From contig NC_091014.1 in assembly GCF_041296385.1 (NCBI RefSeq), forward strand, positions 49,370,078 through 49,434,077: a stretch of DNA of 64,000 bases, in the 5' to 3' direction. The stretch is from Aphelocoma coerulescens (lineage: Eukaryota; Chordata; Aves; Passeriformes; Corvidae). Each line of letters begins with the position of its first letter. Position 1 is the stretch's first letter. Positions 12,240-25,700 of this stretch are shown piece by piece. The notes beneath the pieces were generated by a model. That model made no database searches and was not told the origin of the DNA. It saw nothing but the letters and a program-made list of their open reading frames with translations. Position numbers and translations under genes: made by a program.

Positions 12240-12960
12240 CCTAGTGTTTGATAATTCATTTTAAGAGAAAAATATGTCAAGTGAATTTGGATATGCTGAA
12301 AATTTGCATCTGAGCACCATTCTACATAAAAGTCATTCCAAAGCCCTTGAATATAAATGAATCTAAGTTATTTCCATAACACATTGAACCATTATGCCAA
12401 TGAATGAAAAGCTCCTCCTAAAGCTGTCAATTTATGTTTCAGATTGTGTAACAGGAGCATAATCATACTGCAAAAGTTTCCAAAGCAGGAATGCTCACAT
12501 ACAGTGTGCTGTATGTTAGCCTAGTCTAAAATGGGTTTTACTTATTCTTGTGCTGGTAAAACTGCACCTCGTTGTAAATACTTGTACAGTGATGGAGAAT
12601 TTCTGTTAATCTCTTTATTGTCAATCATATAAAATTCATAAGAGAGATTATTTCTGATTTTTCCCATCCAAAACAATAATCCTGTCAGGCTTATCAGTAA
12701 ATATTCTGAACATTGGTTTAAGAAATTACCTGTGACACCTGCAGTATGTTGTCACATAAAAGGAGCAATAACATTGTCACTAGAAGCAACTTTTTAATAG
12801 TGCTTCATGTAATGCAGAGTTATATTTATTACAATTTTGTGATATGCTCCTATCTACTAGTCTAAAACTAAAAGCAGGAAAGTTATTTAAAATATATCTG
12901 TAGCTGAAATCATCTGTGTTCTTAATTATTAAATGCAGTTTTCTGAATAACAATGCCAGC
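12240..12960. promoter_or_regulatory. Candidate conserved non-coding element
   Basis: This is a long, complex, AT-rich stretch without simple repeats or transposon fragments. It carries homeodomain-like words, for example TGTCAATTTA near 12.43 kb. The texture is that of vertebrate conserved non-coding DNA, but I cannot align it here. No open frame of note is present. Confidence 0.2.
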
Positions 12961-15522
12961 TTGGTTTGTTTTATAGCCTCTGAGGCTATCCTGTCAGAAG
13001 TTCAGCCCTGATAAATCAGCTTAACCTACTTGTAGGTCCTAGGGATGAAGAAAATATAGGGAACTTAGTTTCAATCTGCCAGCACCAGGCCAGATATACT
13101 ATTTTGTCTCTACTATACAGCTTATGAAGCTGGGATTAGGACTTTGTGAGTGTTAGGAGACTTGGGGAAATGGCAATTTTCTAAACGTTTATTGATTAGT
13201 TGACTTTAACCTTCCTTGTGCAGAGTCTGTTTAAATTCCTGATGAATTTCTTTCCTCCATTAAATTTGGTTCTCTGCTGAGACATCTTTTCTCTTTGAAG
13301 ATTTATGTCACTTATTTGACTGCCATTTACTTTGTTGTTCATTCACTTTATTACATTCTTTTGAGTTTTTTCTACTACCATTAAGTCTGCAAAGCCTAGT
13401 ATTCCAGACCCATCTTCAAAGATTAATTCCTAAGGCAATGAGAGATCCTACTCTCTGGAAAGTCATTCAGCCAGGACACTGAAAGCCATTCCAAACTTAC
13501 CACTTGAGCAAGAATTGATAAACTCTTCCACCAAGTGGCTAAGGAAATGGTTACCTCCTCTTTGAGGGATGTGGTCCAGGTTACATATCTAACATTTATC
13601 CATTTTTCATAGTTACCACAAAAGATGATGTTACTAACTTTGTAAATAATCCCTGATGGGAGCCCAAGAGAACCTCTTGGGAAAAGCTGGAAGGGTGGGA
13701 GGCTGTGGAGTAATGAATCCAGCAGATCTGCAACAGAGATTTCCCAAAGCAGTTTTGGAGGCAGCTGCCCAAGAGTTCTTGTCTCTCACTTCTGGATGTA
13801 GGGTCAGCAGTCTCAGCAACGCTGTCCTCAGGGTTTGATTATGATTCCACTCTTCCACTCTGTGAGTCACCTGGGACTCTCTGTTCACTCTTTCCCATCA
13901 TCCCACTCCAGGTCCTGCCTGACCACGAAGTAGCCCATTCCCAAATCTCTCCTCTCCAACCAAGGAATCAAGACTACAATGTCACTTGTCTTCCCAAAGG
14001 AGATATGAGGAAACACAAATCTTCTGTCATGTTAAAGCCCCCAATAGTCTGTATTTTACCAAGAATCTTCTCCTTCAGTCTCAACAATCTTCTTACTTAT
14101 CTTTGTATTCATAAATCTTTTGGCATAAACCTATTTGTATGAAAACTATCTTCCATGGGCCAGATGGCCTTTAAGTGTATTTTAGTATAACTGCCAACAA
14201 TCTGGGTAATGGGACAGAAATTACACTCCTTTTCACAACTGCTATCAGTGCCTTTTAATGATTTAAGGCTTCTAAAAAACACCTATTATTGGATGGAACA
14301 AGGTTGGTTAGAGTTTTCTGAAGGAAAAAAGGAGTGTATTCATGAAGAGGGGGAAGGTACATGACACCAAAACTGTGCACCATCTATCATTGTTTCTGGT
14401 AAGCTCTCAGAAAAGAAATCAAAATTTAGCTTACTTTTGCACAAAGATTTTTCAGCCAGAATCATGTTAGTCCCCAGGCTACATCATTGCAAAAAAAAAA
14501 AAAATCTGACTATCAAATATTTTAAATATCTTAAATCAGGATAAAAATATTTTGAAAAGTGTTTTTTTCCTAAACCCTAATCTCTCTGAAAAAGGCAGGT
14601 AGCAATTCTGATGGGTTCAGAAAAAAAATGGTGAAATCAGAGAAAAAAAGTGACTTAAAGCCCTGACTACCTGGAATAAAAAAAAAAAAAACAAAAAAAC
14701 AAAAAAACCAACAAAAAAACGCAAACCAAAACCAACCCTACAGTACCCTAGGGTCTGATTTTTTGAAACCATTTCAGTTTAATGCTAAATTATCTATATT
14801 TTAAGAGGGCAATACAAATAAGGTATGATCAAGAATAATAGGAAGAATATATTTGTTTAGGATATCAATGCAGACATTTCCTGCTATTCAGCAATTTCTG
14901 AGCAACAAAATGGGTCCCATTTGCACTGAGCTTCTGACCTGCAATATAGCTATAAAGACACCTTTGAGATTTGTCTGTTCTCCTGGAGCTAATCTGCTGG
15001 CTTGATTCCTGTGGTTTGTTGAGGAACATGATATGTATTGAATGATAAACACCACATAGAGGGTTTCCTGAGAAAGCTCTGTCTCAAAAATAAAATAGTG
15101 ACATTTTAAATGCCAAGGATTATCAACAGGTGGAAAATAATAAGAAATCACTCTGTTGGGATTTCTTTAATGCCTTTAATACAGCAATGGAAATTCAGGA
15201 CAGATGTGTATGGCTAGGTAAAAAAGGAGAAGCCTGATTCTTTAGCAAAGAATCTAGGTGAATCCTTTTCACATTCCATTCTTCTTGAAGAATGTTTAAT
15301 ATCCATTTACTTGATGTGCACAGAAACTCTAAGGTACCTGGGGGGAAAAAATGGTTCTTATTTCTAACCAGATCAGAATTGAAATTACTAGAAATGCTAT
15401 AAAAGAACTTGTGCTCAGATCTGCAATGTGATGACTTAACTGAAGAGATCCAGAGAAGAGAACTAGAATTAGCCATAGACCTTCTGAACGTCTGGCCAAA
15501 TCAACCTCTAAAGCTTTGGAGA
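12961..15522. other. Single-copy DNA, no gene recognised
   Basis: Unique sequence with no recognisable exon. Short homopolymer A-runs occur near 14.49 kb and an A-rich low-complexity run at 14.68-14.74 kb. Confidence 0.6.
14678..14736. repeat. A-rich low-complexity run
   Basis: A 14-A run is followed by A-rich units interrupted by single C or CC bases (ACAAAAAAAC pattern). It could be the decayed tail of an old retroposon, but the sequence just upstream does not match any element I know, so it is listed only as low complexity. Confidence 0.7.
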
Positions 15523-15604
15523 TTTCTCTCTTCCTACTTAAATATGACTTAAATAAAATTTCTCTCTTCCTACTTAAATATGATTTCTCTCTTCCTACTT
15601 AAAT
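15523..15604. repeat. 25-bp tandem repeat, three copies
   Basis: Two exact copies of a 25-bp unit (TTTCTCTCTTCC followed by TACTTAAATATGA) lie at 15523-15547 and 15559-15583. A third copy, 21 bp long, lies at 15584-15604. An 11-bp spacer separates the first two; copies two and three abut. The identity of the copies implies a recent local duplication. Confidence 0.9.
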
Positions 15605-17399
15605 GTTCTTAACTCTGTCCAGTGTGGAGAAGGCCTCAGGGCCCTGCACTTCACCCATTCTTACTCTAAAGAGCTAAAGGACTTCAGACTGCAGAACGAC
15701 AGCCTGCTTCCAGCAAAAGTGGGAGGCAAAGCTCTCACCAAGTTCTGTGGAGCCAGATTTCAGAATGGGGTCTCTATCCCCATTCCTGCACCACATGCTG
15801 CTGCTTACTTACACTTACACACAGGCACACGTGCACACACTCACACACATGGCTGCATTGATGTGGTACGAAGCCATACTATGGGCTGGAACATTACTGC
15901 TCAGAGAGAAAAATCCTAACATTTCTAAGGAAGCAAACTTCCTGAAGTCCAGCAGAACCGGAATATTGGCATCCTGACACTGTTACTTTTGATTTGCATT
16001 TTAGCCAAGCCTTGTTTCCTGGTTAGCTTTTAAAATGGGATGTTGGGATAGCAACAGTATTGCTGCATAAGAAAAATATGCCTGCATAAGGGCAGGGCTT
16101 GTCACAATAAGGATGGGAGTCCTTCTGCCCTGCAACAATTTCCTGCATCAGTCGGTGCCCTGACTTCAGAGATCAGACCCATTAGCATGCATACCACCTT
16201 TACAAGTTTTATTTGTAGAAGTAATGTAGAAGCAGAAAATGCATAGGTTCTGTGCTTGGGGAAAGAAGAGTGTGCTGTTCACTGCATTCAAATTAGACTG
16301 CCTTTACGGACAGAAGTCCTACTTGTGTGATAAAAGGCAGGGCATTTATCAATGTTCCTCTTCCCTATTGCTATTCATTCCTTTATGAAACTCAGCCTGG
16401 AAACATCTGCTGAAACTCTCTTCCTCTTACAATTTACCTGCTTTAAATAAAAAGGACTTTGGATAGAGCTAAACCATTTTCTTCTTCCATTGTTAATACT
16501 GACTTTGCTGTCCAGTTGCTGAAATCTGTCTGCAGCTCACTGCTTCCCTTTCTGAACATGTAGTTCCACAACCTCCTTTTTTATGCAAGGAAGATTCACC
16601 TGGGGACTGTCTCCTAGGATATTTAGATGAATATTTAAGAAGAACATCACATTTTAATCAGAATTGTGTACTTCACATACAAGTAAATTGTCATGTAACA
16701 ATGAAGGTCTTCCTACTAATAAGAAAATGTATTAATGATAAAATGGAAGATACTTGCACAAGAGACTGGCAGACATTTAGATCTTATTAATAAATAAAGC
16801 AACCAAGAAGTCAACAGTTATTCCAGAATGGAAATCTGATTTAAATAGTGTTTTGATCTAATGCAATACCACTAACGTCATTACCTGCAAAACAAGCCAA
16901 TGAATGGTATTTATGTTGTAAGGCAGTCCTGTATGGAACACTTTTTTCAGGTAAATGCAGAATAAACTAACTGAAATAATCCTAAAATTCATGGTTATTC
17001 AGTGGTTTTATTGCATTTTCTGGGTTTAATTTCATTGACCACTTGACAAAAATTTCTGTTCATTAAGTACAAACATCCACAATCATGGAAAAAATACTAA
17101 ACCAGCATATATATCTGTGAAAAGGGCTTTAAAACACGATAGAGATTTTGTTAGTCTGAGAGTAATGAAGTCACCATTACAGCTTTTTCACCTATTTCTG
17201 TATGATCTTTTCATAGATACAGATGGATTAAAAAGGGATTTAGCTTTGAATTGCCAGTCTTCCCCTGCAAAATTGGCTCCCTGTGCCTGCTGTGGTTTGA
17301 AATAAAACCCCTTCTGAACAGGAATTCCAAATCTTCCAAATCACATTAGGAAAGAAGAACTTGGTATCAAAAGGCCAAGCTGTCACTATTTCTTCCTGA
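15605..17399. other. Single-copy DNA, no gene recognised
   Basis: Mostly unique AT-rich sequence. The only low-complexity part is a short CA-rich run at about 15.81-15.85 kb, which is imperfect and interrupted. Confidence 0.6.
15810..15850. repeat. Imperfect CA-rich run
   Basis: ACACAC words alternate with GGCACACGTG and CTCACACACA. It is too interrupted to be a clean microsatellite. Confidence 0.6.
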
Positions 17400-17640
17400 T
17401 GACTCTCATTTAACAGCCATTAAAATGCAAATAGAACTATGATTTTCAGATCACAAAATTAACATTAACAGCTGGAATGATTGATTAAAGGTCATGGCAA
17501 CTGTATAACTTAATTTCTTATGTAATTGTGTTCAGTTTTCTACAGATTGTTTGGATTTGTGAATTAATTTTAGCTGTTGCTGAACACTGACAGGTGCATT
17601 TATTGGTCTCTCATTTTTGTTAATATCTTCCTGTGTGAAT
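17400..17640. promoter_or_regulatory. Candidate enhancer-like non-coding element
   Basis: Several classic developmental transcription-factor words occur close together. They include the octamer ATGCAAAT at 17425-17432 (POU), an E-box CAGCTG at 17469-17474, ATTGATTAA (homeodomain/PBX) and a nuclear-receptor half-site AAAGGTCA at 17487-17494. A CAGGTG E-box follows near 17.59 kb. The sequence is complex, repeat-free and without an open frame. Single words occur by chance; the clustering and texture are what suggest an enhancer. Confidence 0.25.
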
Positions 17641-20600
17641 GATTCCCTTCTTTCGAAGAACCAGAAGAGTACCCAGAGGGGACACTAAAATTACTATCTT
17701 CCACTAACAGGCTTTGCAGCGTATTAGCAGATCTCTCAGAAGTTTTTTATTGACCCAGACAAGACCAAAATGACAATTCATGGGTATCTAACAAGTTACT
17801 CCCCCAGGAGTTTTCTCATGCATGTGTTTACAGAACAGAATAAAAATGGCACTTAAGTTCCCAAGGGACTTTGAGCTAATAGCTCAGATCCTATCTGAGC
17901 AGACCATCTTAGATGTAGCTTGCTTTATTGGATCAAATAAGCCACAGATAGACCAACTTTCATACTACTTCTGAGTCAAGGCATCGACAGGATGAGAAAG
18001 GAAAGGTTTCGGGCAGTATCTCCCTCTACTGTTCCTTATATGAACAGCAAAAATGAATCTCAGTTGAAATTCTTATTCTACTGCAAGAGTCAGAGTGATT
18101 TTTCAAAGGCTCTTAGAGCAAATACTCATCACCCACAAATGCAGCCAGAATTTCAGAAGAATTCAGTCCAAGTTTGAGCTTTTTTTGAAATCTACCTGCT
18201 TATTTCAATGCTCAGCTGAAAGCATGTTTGAGAAACAGAGCCCAGGGCCAGGTGCTAAGCATTTCCAAAAATTACCCAAATGAGTTGGACTTGAGGCCTG
18301 AAAGAGTCTAAGCTAGCATAAATTGTACCTGATCTCTTTTCCACACCCCTGCAAGAACATGACATCAGCTCCAATGCCTGCACCTCTTCCTAGTGAGAGC
18401 TCTGTTCTCCATCTTCAGTTGCTCAGTCCAGAGTGTGCCTGCTGAGACATGCATTTGTGTCTACTGGAAGAGATTACCAAAATATTTCAGCATTTGAAAA
18501 GATCAGGGGAGTGTGTCAGTCTGAAGTCAGGGAGAGACATGAAACATGATGTATTTTATTTTTTACTTGCCTTGGTACGTCTGGGGACAGACCTCTTTCA
18601 GAACCATTGAGACATTCTCAACTGACAAACTCCACGGACTTGGAAAAGAGCAAGGCAGTGCTGATGTACCTGCTCCCATCCTGGGGCAAAGAGTAGCTTC
18701 TGAGCCTTCTGCTCTTTCTACTGAACTTTGTTATAGAGTATTGGCGAGGGCTTATGGAGCACAGATGAGGTAAAGAGCCTGGGTTGCATGTGCCTGCGGG
18801 CTACTTCCAGACCTGTACTGGGTTTTGGGTCCTACACTTTCCTTAAAAACTCCCTCTCACACCCTGCCCTTTCAGAATGAGAAAAAGCAGATTTAGAACA
18901 TGTGCATCAGGGCAGGGAATGTTGTAATAGCAGTGAGCTTAAGCAATCCCCCACATGGAGGAAGATGCTGGATATTTTTTATTTTCATAGGCTTCCTCAC
19001 TACTTGAAGTATGAAGGTTTAGCTGTAAAAATCCAAACTGCTTCAGCAATGCCCAAAGGTCTAATTGTTGTTAAAATCAAGAAACACAGATCCTGAAATT
19101 ACCCTGTTCAGGCAAATAAGAGCAGAAAGGATATAGAATGGTTAGTTTTCCACAATCAGATGAAAAGACTGAAACAAAATTATCCTTTAAAGTTTTGTCA
19201 CAGAAGGCAGGATAATGAGTCCTTTTCTGCTTAAATGAACTGAGCGTTCTCACAGCAAAAGTCTCATCTCAAAGCTACCTCAGTGCTTTCGTAGTCATTA
19301 TTCTCTGCTATCCACCTTCTGAGATGGCTCATACCTGAGGGAGAACAGAGGATCTTGACACTTATGAGAAGAGGATTTTACCTTGTGGGTTTACAACTAG
19401 CACTTGTAAAAACCTGAACTTCTGCCCTTGAAAGTCTTTGTTTGTCAGTCAAATACAGATTGCATGAGGAGCATGACAAAAGCAGTCCCGCAGCCATTGT
19501 CCACATAGTATAATCCCAGTACAGAAGGACTATCTCTAGTGAGGAGAAGGTAGTTGTTTTCAGGCACATTAATTCTTGATTTCTATAGTAAAATTGCCAA
19601 AGGGGGCATCAGTATAGATTATACTGGACTTGACTGCTCCCACATCCCATCTTTTACATATGCTATTCAACAGCTGTGGACAGAATCCTTTTGGGTTATA
19701 CAACATTCTCATGGATAAACCAGCCTCTCTTCATGTGAAATTGAAATACATCAGTCATGTTTTTCAGGATTTCATTAATATAGAGAGAATTTAACCCTGT
19801 TTAAAAATTAAATGTTATTGTCATACATGCTTTTCATTATACAGCTGTCAGAGAATCTTAGGAAAGTACCACAGTGACTTTAGCTCACATCCGTGTAGCT
19901 TTATAGACTTATGTTACATTATACCTAATTATATATATTAAAACTATATTCTAAGTTAACTTTTGGAGTTAATTTTTAAAATATCTATTATTAATATATA
20001 GAGAGAATTGATCTGTATAAAAACAGCTTTGAATTTTCACAATACTGTAGTTAGTGGACAAAAGGACTTGCACTTTTGCCTGCCTGAAAATACTTGCCAG
20101 AAATACACTTGTGAAAAAACTTATTGGCCCAAGAATATTTTGTGTTTAGTGACGGCACCTAAATACTTTGTGAGGGCACCTAAAATCATGCCCGAAAAGA
20201 GATGGTTCAGGAACACAGCAAAATTTATAGAAAACTGTCATTTCAGGATGTAAGATCAGTTCTGGATAACACAGAATTTTCTCTAAGTGCAGAGCATGTT
20301 TTTCCCAAGATCAGTACTGCTGTAAAATACAGTTGTAAAATACAATTATAAGAATCATGCCAATTCATTTAAAATATCCTTTTGGCTTAAACTGTCTGAG
20401 TAAATGATTTCTAATTTGCAAAAATGGTAAGGCTAAAATTATGCAAAAAGGTGCAGTTATGTATATATACATATTTGAACAACCAGAAGGAATAATTAGC
20501 TTAGTAGAACCCTCTCATGGAGCTGGAAATATGGCCAATTCAAACTCAGAAAGGAAAGTTCTTAATATCCCAATATGAAATCGAATAACTTTTTGATACG

Positions 20601-22799
20601 CATTTTGACAATACTCTTTTTTCTTCACCCACAATTTTGCTAAATTGCACTGTACTGAGCCCTTGGCAAAAATGTTTCCTTCATTATGTAAGTGAGAAGT
20701 AGTCATATTATTATTCATCGAGATTCCCTGAATGGTTTTATTTTTGCAAGCACCAGCTTGCTTTGAAATACACTTCTCACTTTGTTTTGCCAATATATTC
20801 AGTACCTGTGGGTTTTCTGTGTATGTGGGACATTTGGGTGGTTTGGATGCTTTATTGCTTTTCTTCAGTACTCTTATATATTTCATCTATACTCGTGCAA
20901 TATCTCTCTAATTGAATTTGTAAGTCAGAAGTTTTAGTGCACTTGTAGCATGCTTTATATGTATCATCATCTTGCTGCTATTTGTTTTCAATTAAGGTAA
21001 AAAGCCCATACTTTTGTTTTGCTGGTAAGGGTTCATATTTCTGTTATTGTTCATATTTTCATTTAAGGTTTTCGCACTCTTCTGAAACACTAACTGAAGC
21101 TTCACAGAGAGAAATGAAGGCTATAAAGTAGAAATACCTTGTCCAAATTTACAGACAAAGGGAGGATCAGACTTGAGGTTAGATGCCCCAGTTTCAATCC
21201 CACCCCACTGAAGCCTGCAGATGATCTGTCATTGATTTCCTTTGACTTTTGACCATGCTCTGTATCATCTGTCTCTTCTCACTCTGATTTCATATGGTGC
21301 ATCACTGTAATCATGCTAGGGGTTATGGACTTCACTCCTTTCTAACATTGCAGCTTGTGCGTGCCACTGTTATGAGGGTCTTCAGCTACCTGCTAAAATA
21401 AACAAACAAAACAACCAACAAATAAATAAATAAATGAAATTTGAACTGATCTTTGAATTGATGGAAGCAGCCCTGGCTTGAATGCAGGATACTGCAACCA
21501 CAGCATGTAATGCAGTTTTGCTCCTACAGCAGTGCCTTTTGATAGCCACTGCTAGTGAAGGCTGCTGAAGCTTTCTTTCACTTTGCTGGTAATTCTGTGG
21601 CTGATCCTGCCTCTGAGTGACAAACTACTCTTGCAAGTGGAAAAGATATCTGAATTTTTTTACCCTGTTATTATTTGACTATGGATTTCTTGAATGTATG
21701 CATTATTTCAAGCATTATGTTGATAGCTTACACAAAAATAAATTCCTGTCTGCATTTTATTCTTAATCCATAGAAGGAATTCAATGTTTGAAATGACATG
21801 TTCTAACCCTTTGGATTAAGTATATAGTTTTGAATGCATGATTTTATGCCTTCATTTCATATTATAACTTGTAGACTAGTATTTCTACTTTCAAAGCTTA
21901 CTTTTTTTTTTTTTAAATCCAGTTATTGGGGTTTTTTTTACTTATGACTTTACTCATCAGTTTATGAACATTTACTTAAGATATGAGCTTTCAATAAGCA
22001 ATCTTGCCAGACAGTTCATTTGTCAGAATCTAAATTCTGAATAAATAATCTGGCTGGAAGTTTGTAAACAGAGTCTAAGGAGTTAAATACTAAGTTTGCC
22101 AATGCACTTTAAAAAGTTTTAGGGATATTTATCCAACGCTCTTACTTATATGAAGTATGCAAGCCACTGATAGGTGTCCATTCTGGCTCTAAGAGAGAGG
22201 AGTTTTTTGGAGCAGATTCCTCTGCAGAAGGAATTATAAAAGTGCATCAGAAATATACCTGGATCTTTTGATATCACAGACGTGTGATCAGTGTGATTTG
22301 ATTCCTCTCTTCTCTTTAAGACAAAGCACTTGTGGAAGTCAGAGAAACTAAAAGCTTTATTCAGCCCTATCTTAGGGAATACGAAGCAGTAACTTTAAAT
22401 CATTTTTTCACAGTGGCTCTTATAATTGGGAAAAGAGTGTATTTTTGTGAGAGAGATAGACAAAAGAGACAGGGAAAAAAGAGGGGAAATTTTGCAAACA
22501 TTTGTTCCAAAGCCAGTAAGCCCCTTGTATTTTATGCTTGCAGTGTAACTTCTTTGAAGTTCAGACTCACTTAGTTGTATGCTTTTGCTATATTTTGGAC
22601 ACTGAAAGAATACGAAGTAATAGTGTCCCACAACTACTTATTATTAACAATAGTAACAAGCAACCTCAAATTTGATTCATATGATTTGCCAATCTGACAT
22701 CTTTGCTGTCAGCAAATACTCATGCAGTCAAGCTTCACTTCCACTGATGTTCAAAACATTGATTTTCACCTTTGAATTCTGAGATATTCAGAAAGCAAA
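17641..22799. other. Single-copy DNA, no gene recognised
   Basis: AT-rich unique sequence. A 123-codon minus-strand open frame at 20515-20886 has no recognisable domain and no supporting splice or promoter signals, so it is not called. An AAAC/AAAT low-complexity run lies at 21.39-21.44 kb. Confidence 0.6.
21394..21440. repeat. AAAC/AAAT low-complexity run
   Basis: Imperfect AAAC units pass into four AAAT units. This is a simple repeat with no retroposon body recognisable beside it. Confidence 0.75.
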
Positions 22800-25700
22800 C
22801 AAAAAAACCCACATTTAGCCTTGATTGTTATAATTTTTATTGACATGGACGGTTACCTAAGTCACTCAACCAGAGAACAGAAACAATGCATGTGACTTAC
22901 CTAATTAACACCAGGCTGGGAAGTAGTAAATGTTTGTGAAACTTCTTTGTGTGCTATTCTAATGGTGAAAACATATTTGGGAAGAAATTCTTACCCATTT
23001 AAAACATATGAAAAGTAGACCCACTTTATTTCTTTTTGTTCACTGATCTTTCTTTAGATTAGCACAATTGCTGGTAGAGCTAGCCATGAAGTAGTCAACC
23101 ACCCTTCTCATTTGCTTCAAATTTTTAAAACAACAGGGTTTCTCCATGTTGCTTAACAAAGACTGAGCTCCCAAAGAGTTTGTGTCTCAGCCTTGCAATT
23201 GGCAGGGACTAGAAGACACTAAAGCTCTTTGAAAAGAGGCAGCTGCCAGCCTCACATAACCTGCCATGACCAGCTGATCCCATTATGCACACAAGAGGGT
23301 CCCCTGGCAAAGAAATCCAACAAGCTCCAGAGTGTATAGCTGGCCTACAGTTCGGAGCTTTGAATGCAAACAAGAATTGCAGAAAGGAAAAGGTGCTGTG
23401 AAGTACTTTTCACCTATCCTCTCTCTAGGGTTGGTGAGCAAGTGTTTCTCCAACCTTTTCCTGGAAAAGGGAGTTACTAATTACAAGCATCGAGGGATTG
23501 TCCTGCAAAGTCAGCATGGACCACATGCTGATCTGAGGAGTGAGCTGTCTTTGCAGCACCTTAGCTGTGACCATAGTCACAGTGATCTGTTAAATTTCTT
23601 GTGAGAAATACCTTAAACCCATTTCTGTCTCCTGTGAGGCTTCCCCAGAACTGCTGACAAGGAGTGCAAATGTGTGATGATCAACCTTCCCTAGACCCAC
23701 TGAACTCCGGACAAGCTGATATAAACATCCCAGTGGAGAAATCAGCCACCCACTGATCCCCCTTCTCAGATTCCAGCAAACAAATTAGTCAAATACTAAA
23801 AGTAAAGATAGCAAGAAACAATGTAGTTTGAACGGAAAAGTCAGAATCATAGGAAAAAGAAAAGCAAGATGTAGTAGAGGTCTAGACTCACTGAACAAGA
23901 TTGCCTTTTTCCTGCATAGAATAATCTAATCTTTAAATTATATTTCTTAATTATATTTCTCTCACAATCCCATAACTACACAAGTATAATTACCGGAACT
24001 GCCCTAGAGTGTTATCCAGGCAATTGCCAGTGTCTTCGACAGACCTCCTGACAAATCCATCATAAGCATAATTTTGTACAAAAATTTTGAATTGCTCTCA
24101 AGAACCAAGGTGCAAATTCCTTACATAGAGTAGGACTTTTCAGTAGAAGGTTTTGTCTCTCGTTGCTTTGCTTCCAACCACTGCTCAGACAGGCTAACTC
24201 CAGCACTGCAGAAAAGAACTTATTCTAGCATTTCAGTGTTATCAACATGCATTTTTACTTCTCGCTGTCCTGATCAGTGAAGATGTTTTGTTTGTTTATG
24301 CAGCACGACAGGCATCTGGCACCTCACAGAAAAGAAAAATATAAGCAAAAGATCAAGACTCCTGCTGATGGAGCTTTTGGAAACCACTGGAGCACTATTC
24401 TCTGGCTCTCCCAGGGCGTTAATTCAAATTCTGTTGCCACTTAAGCATCCAAAACCAGGCTGTGAATCTGTACACTAAGTATGTCTAAGACTAGGTTCTC
24501 CAAAGAACATATACTCTTTCGTTTAAGGAAAAAAAATACCGACTATTCCATTACAAAAATAACTAGGTGGGTTATGAGAAATTTCTTGGACATGATATAG
24601 TAATTTTCCTTTCTTTCATATGAGAAATATGTTCCTCTGATCCAAAATAAAGCCTTCCTAAATATACAAACGTCTTTGGTTTTTCTTTCTTCTCTTATCG
24701 CTAAGTCATAATGTAACAGATGTTGTTCTCTATAGCTCCAGACTGAAAGATGTTTTGCACTTTCACTATTTTTTAGACTCTGAAAATGCTGCAGCTGGTG
24801 ATTTTAAACTTCCTATTTCCTATCAAAGTTGCTGAGGCTGCAGAAGCAATCTCTGCGATGGTTACCATCTTCAAGCCTGTCCCAGATATCAGTAAACAGG
24901 TATTTAGTCTTTTATTTATTCTCTTGTCTGGAATTAAGGTGAAAATTAGGCTTTCTTTATTGATTTACAGCTGAAGGTTTTTTCAAGATATTGTCAAACA
25001 AAGTTAAGAAACCATACAATTGCACTGGGTGTTTACAAGTAGCTGTTTATTGGATTAAAATTGAAGCGATTGTTTTAAAAAATATGAACTGCTAAGTGGT
25101 ATCACAACTACAGATTGATATACCATAGCAAAATGCAAGCAAGAAATTTTGTCTACTCTGACAACTGAATGTGAATACAAAATCACAACTATAGGCAGGA
25201 GAGCAGCAGTGAGAGAGGGGACACAACTATTTAGCATTTCACTCTCTGACACTTTAGAAACTGTTTCCAACTTTTCTTCATAAGCAGGACAGAGCTTCTC
25301 TGAAAAAAAAAAAAATTCTGTAGGTTGACTTTGCAAACTCAGGTGTAGACCAAAATAATGAGAAGAGGAAATGGCAAAATACTTTATTTGAGACTGTGGC
25401 AAGAATGGGAAAAGAAATGGATGAAAATATTCTACTAGAAAATGAAGGTGCATAAAATAGCTGTTGAAGGCTTTTGTTTCCTGGTAAAGCACACAGTTGC
25501 TGCTGACAAAATAACAAAATCAAAAAATATTCCCTTTTCAGCCTTCAAGACATTTGGTCTTAGGCTTACAAAACCCCAAAACACCCTCTCCATTTTACAA
25601 GTTTTCAAAGAAATTCTTCTCTGTTTCCTTTCCCATAGGGAAAAACAGGCTTCTGCCAAGGCATGAAATATTTGATATTTCCCAGATCTAATTTGCAGTG

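Noticed and set aside
20515..20886. 123-codon minus-strand open frame in AT-rich DNA
   Set aside because: Somewhat long for its base composition, but no domain or supporting signal is present, so it is not called.
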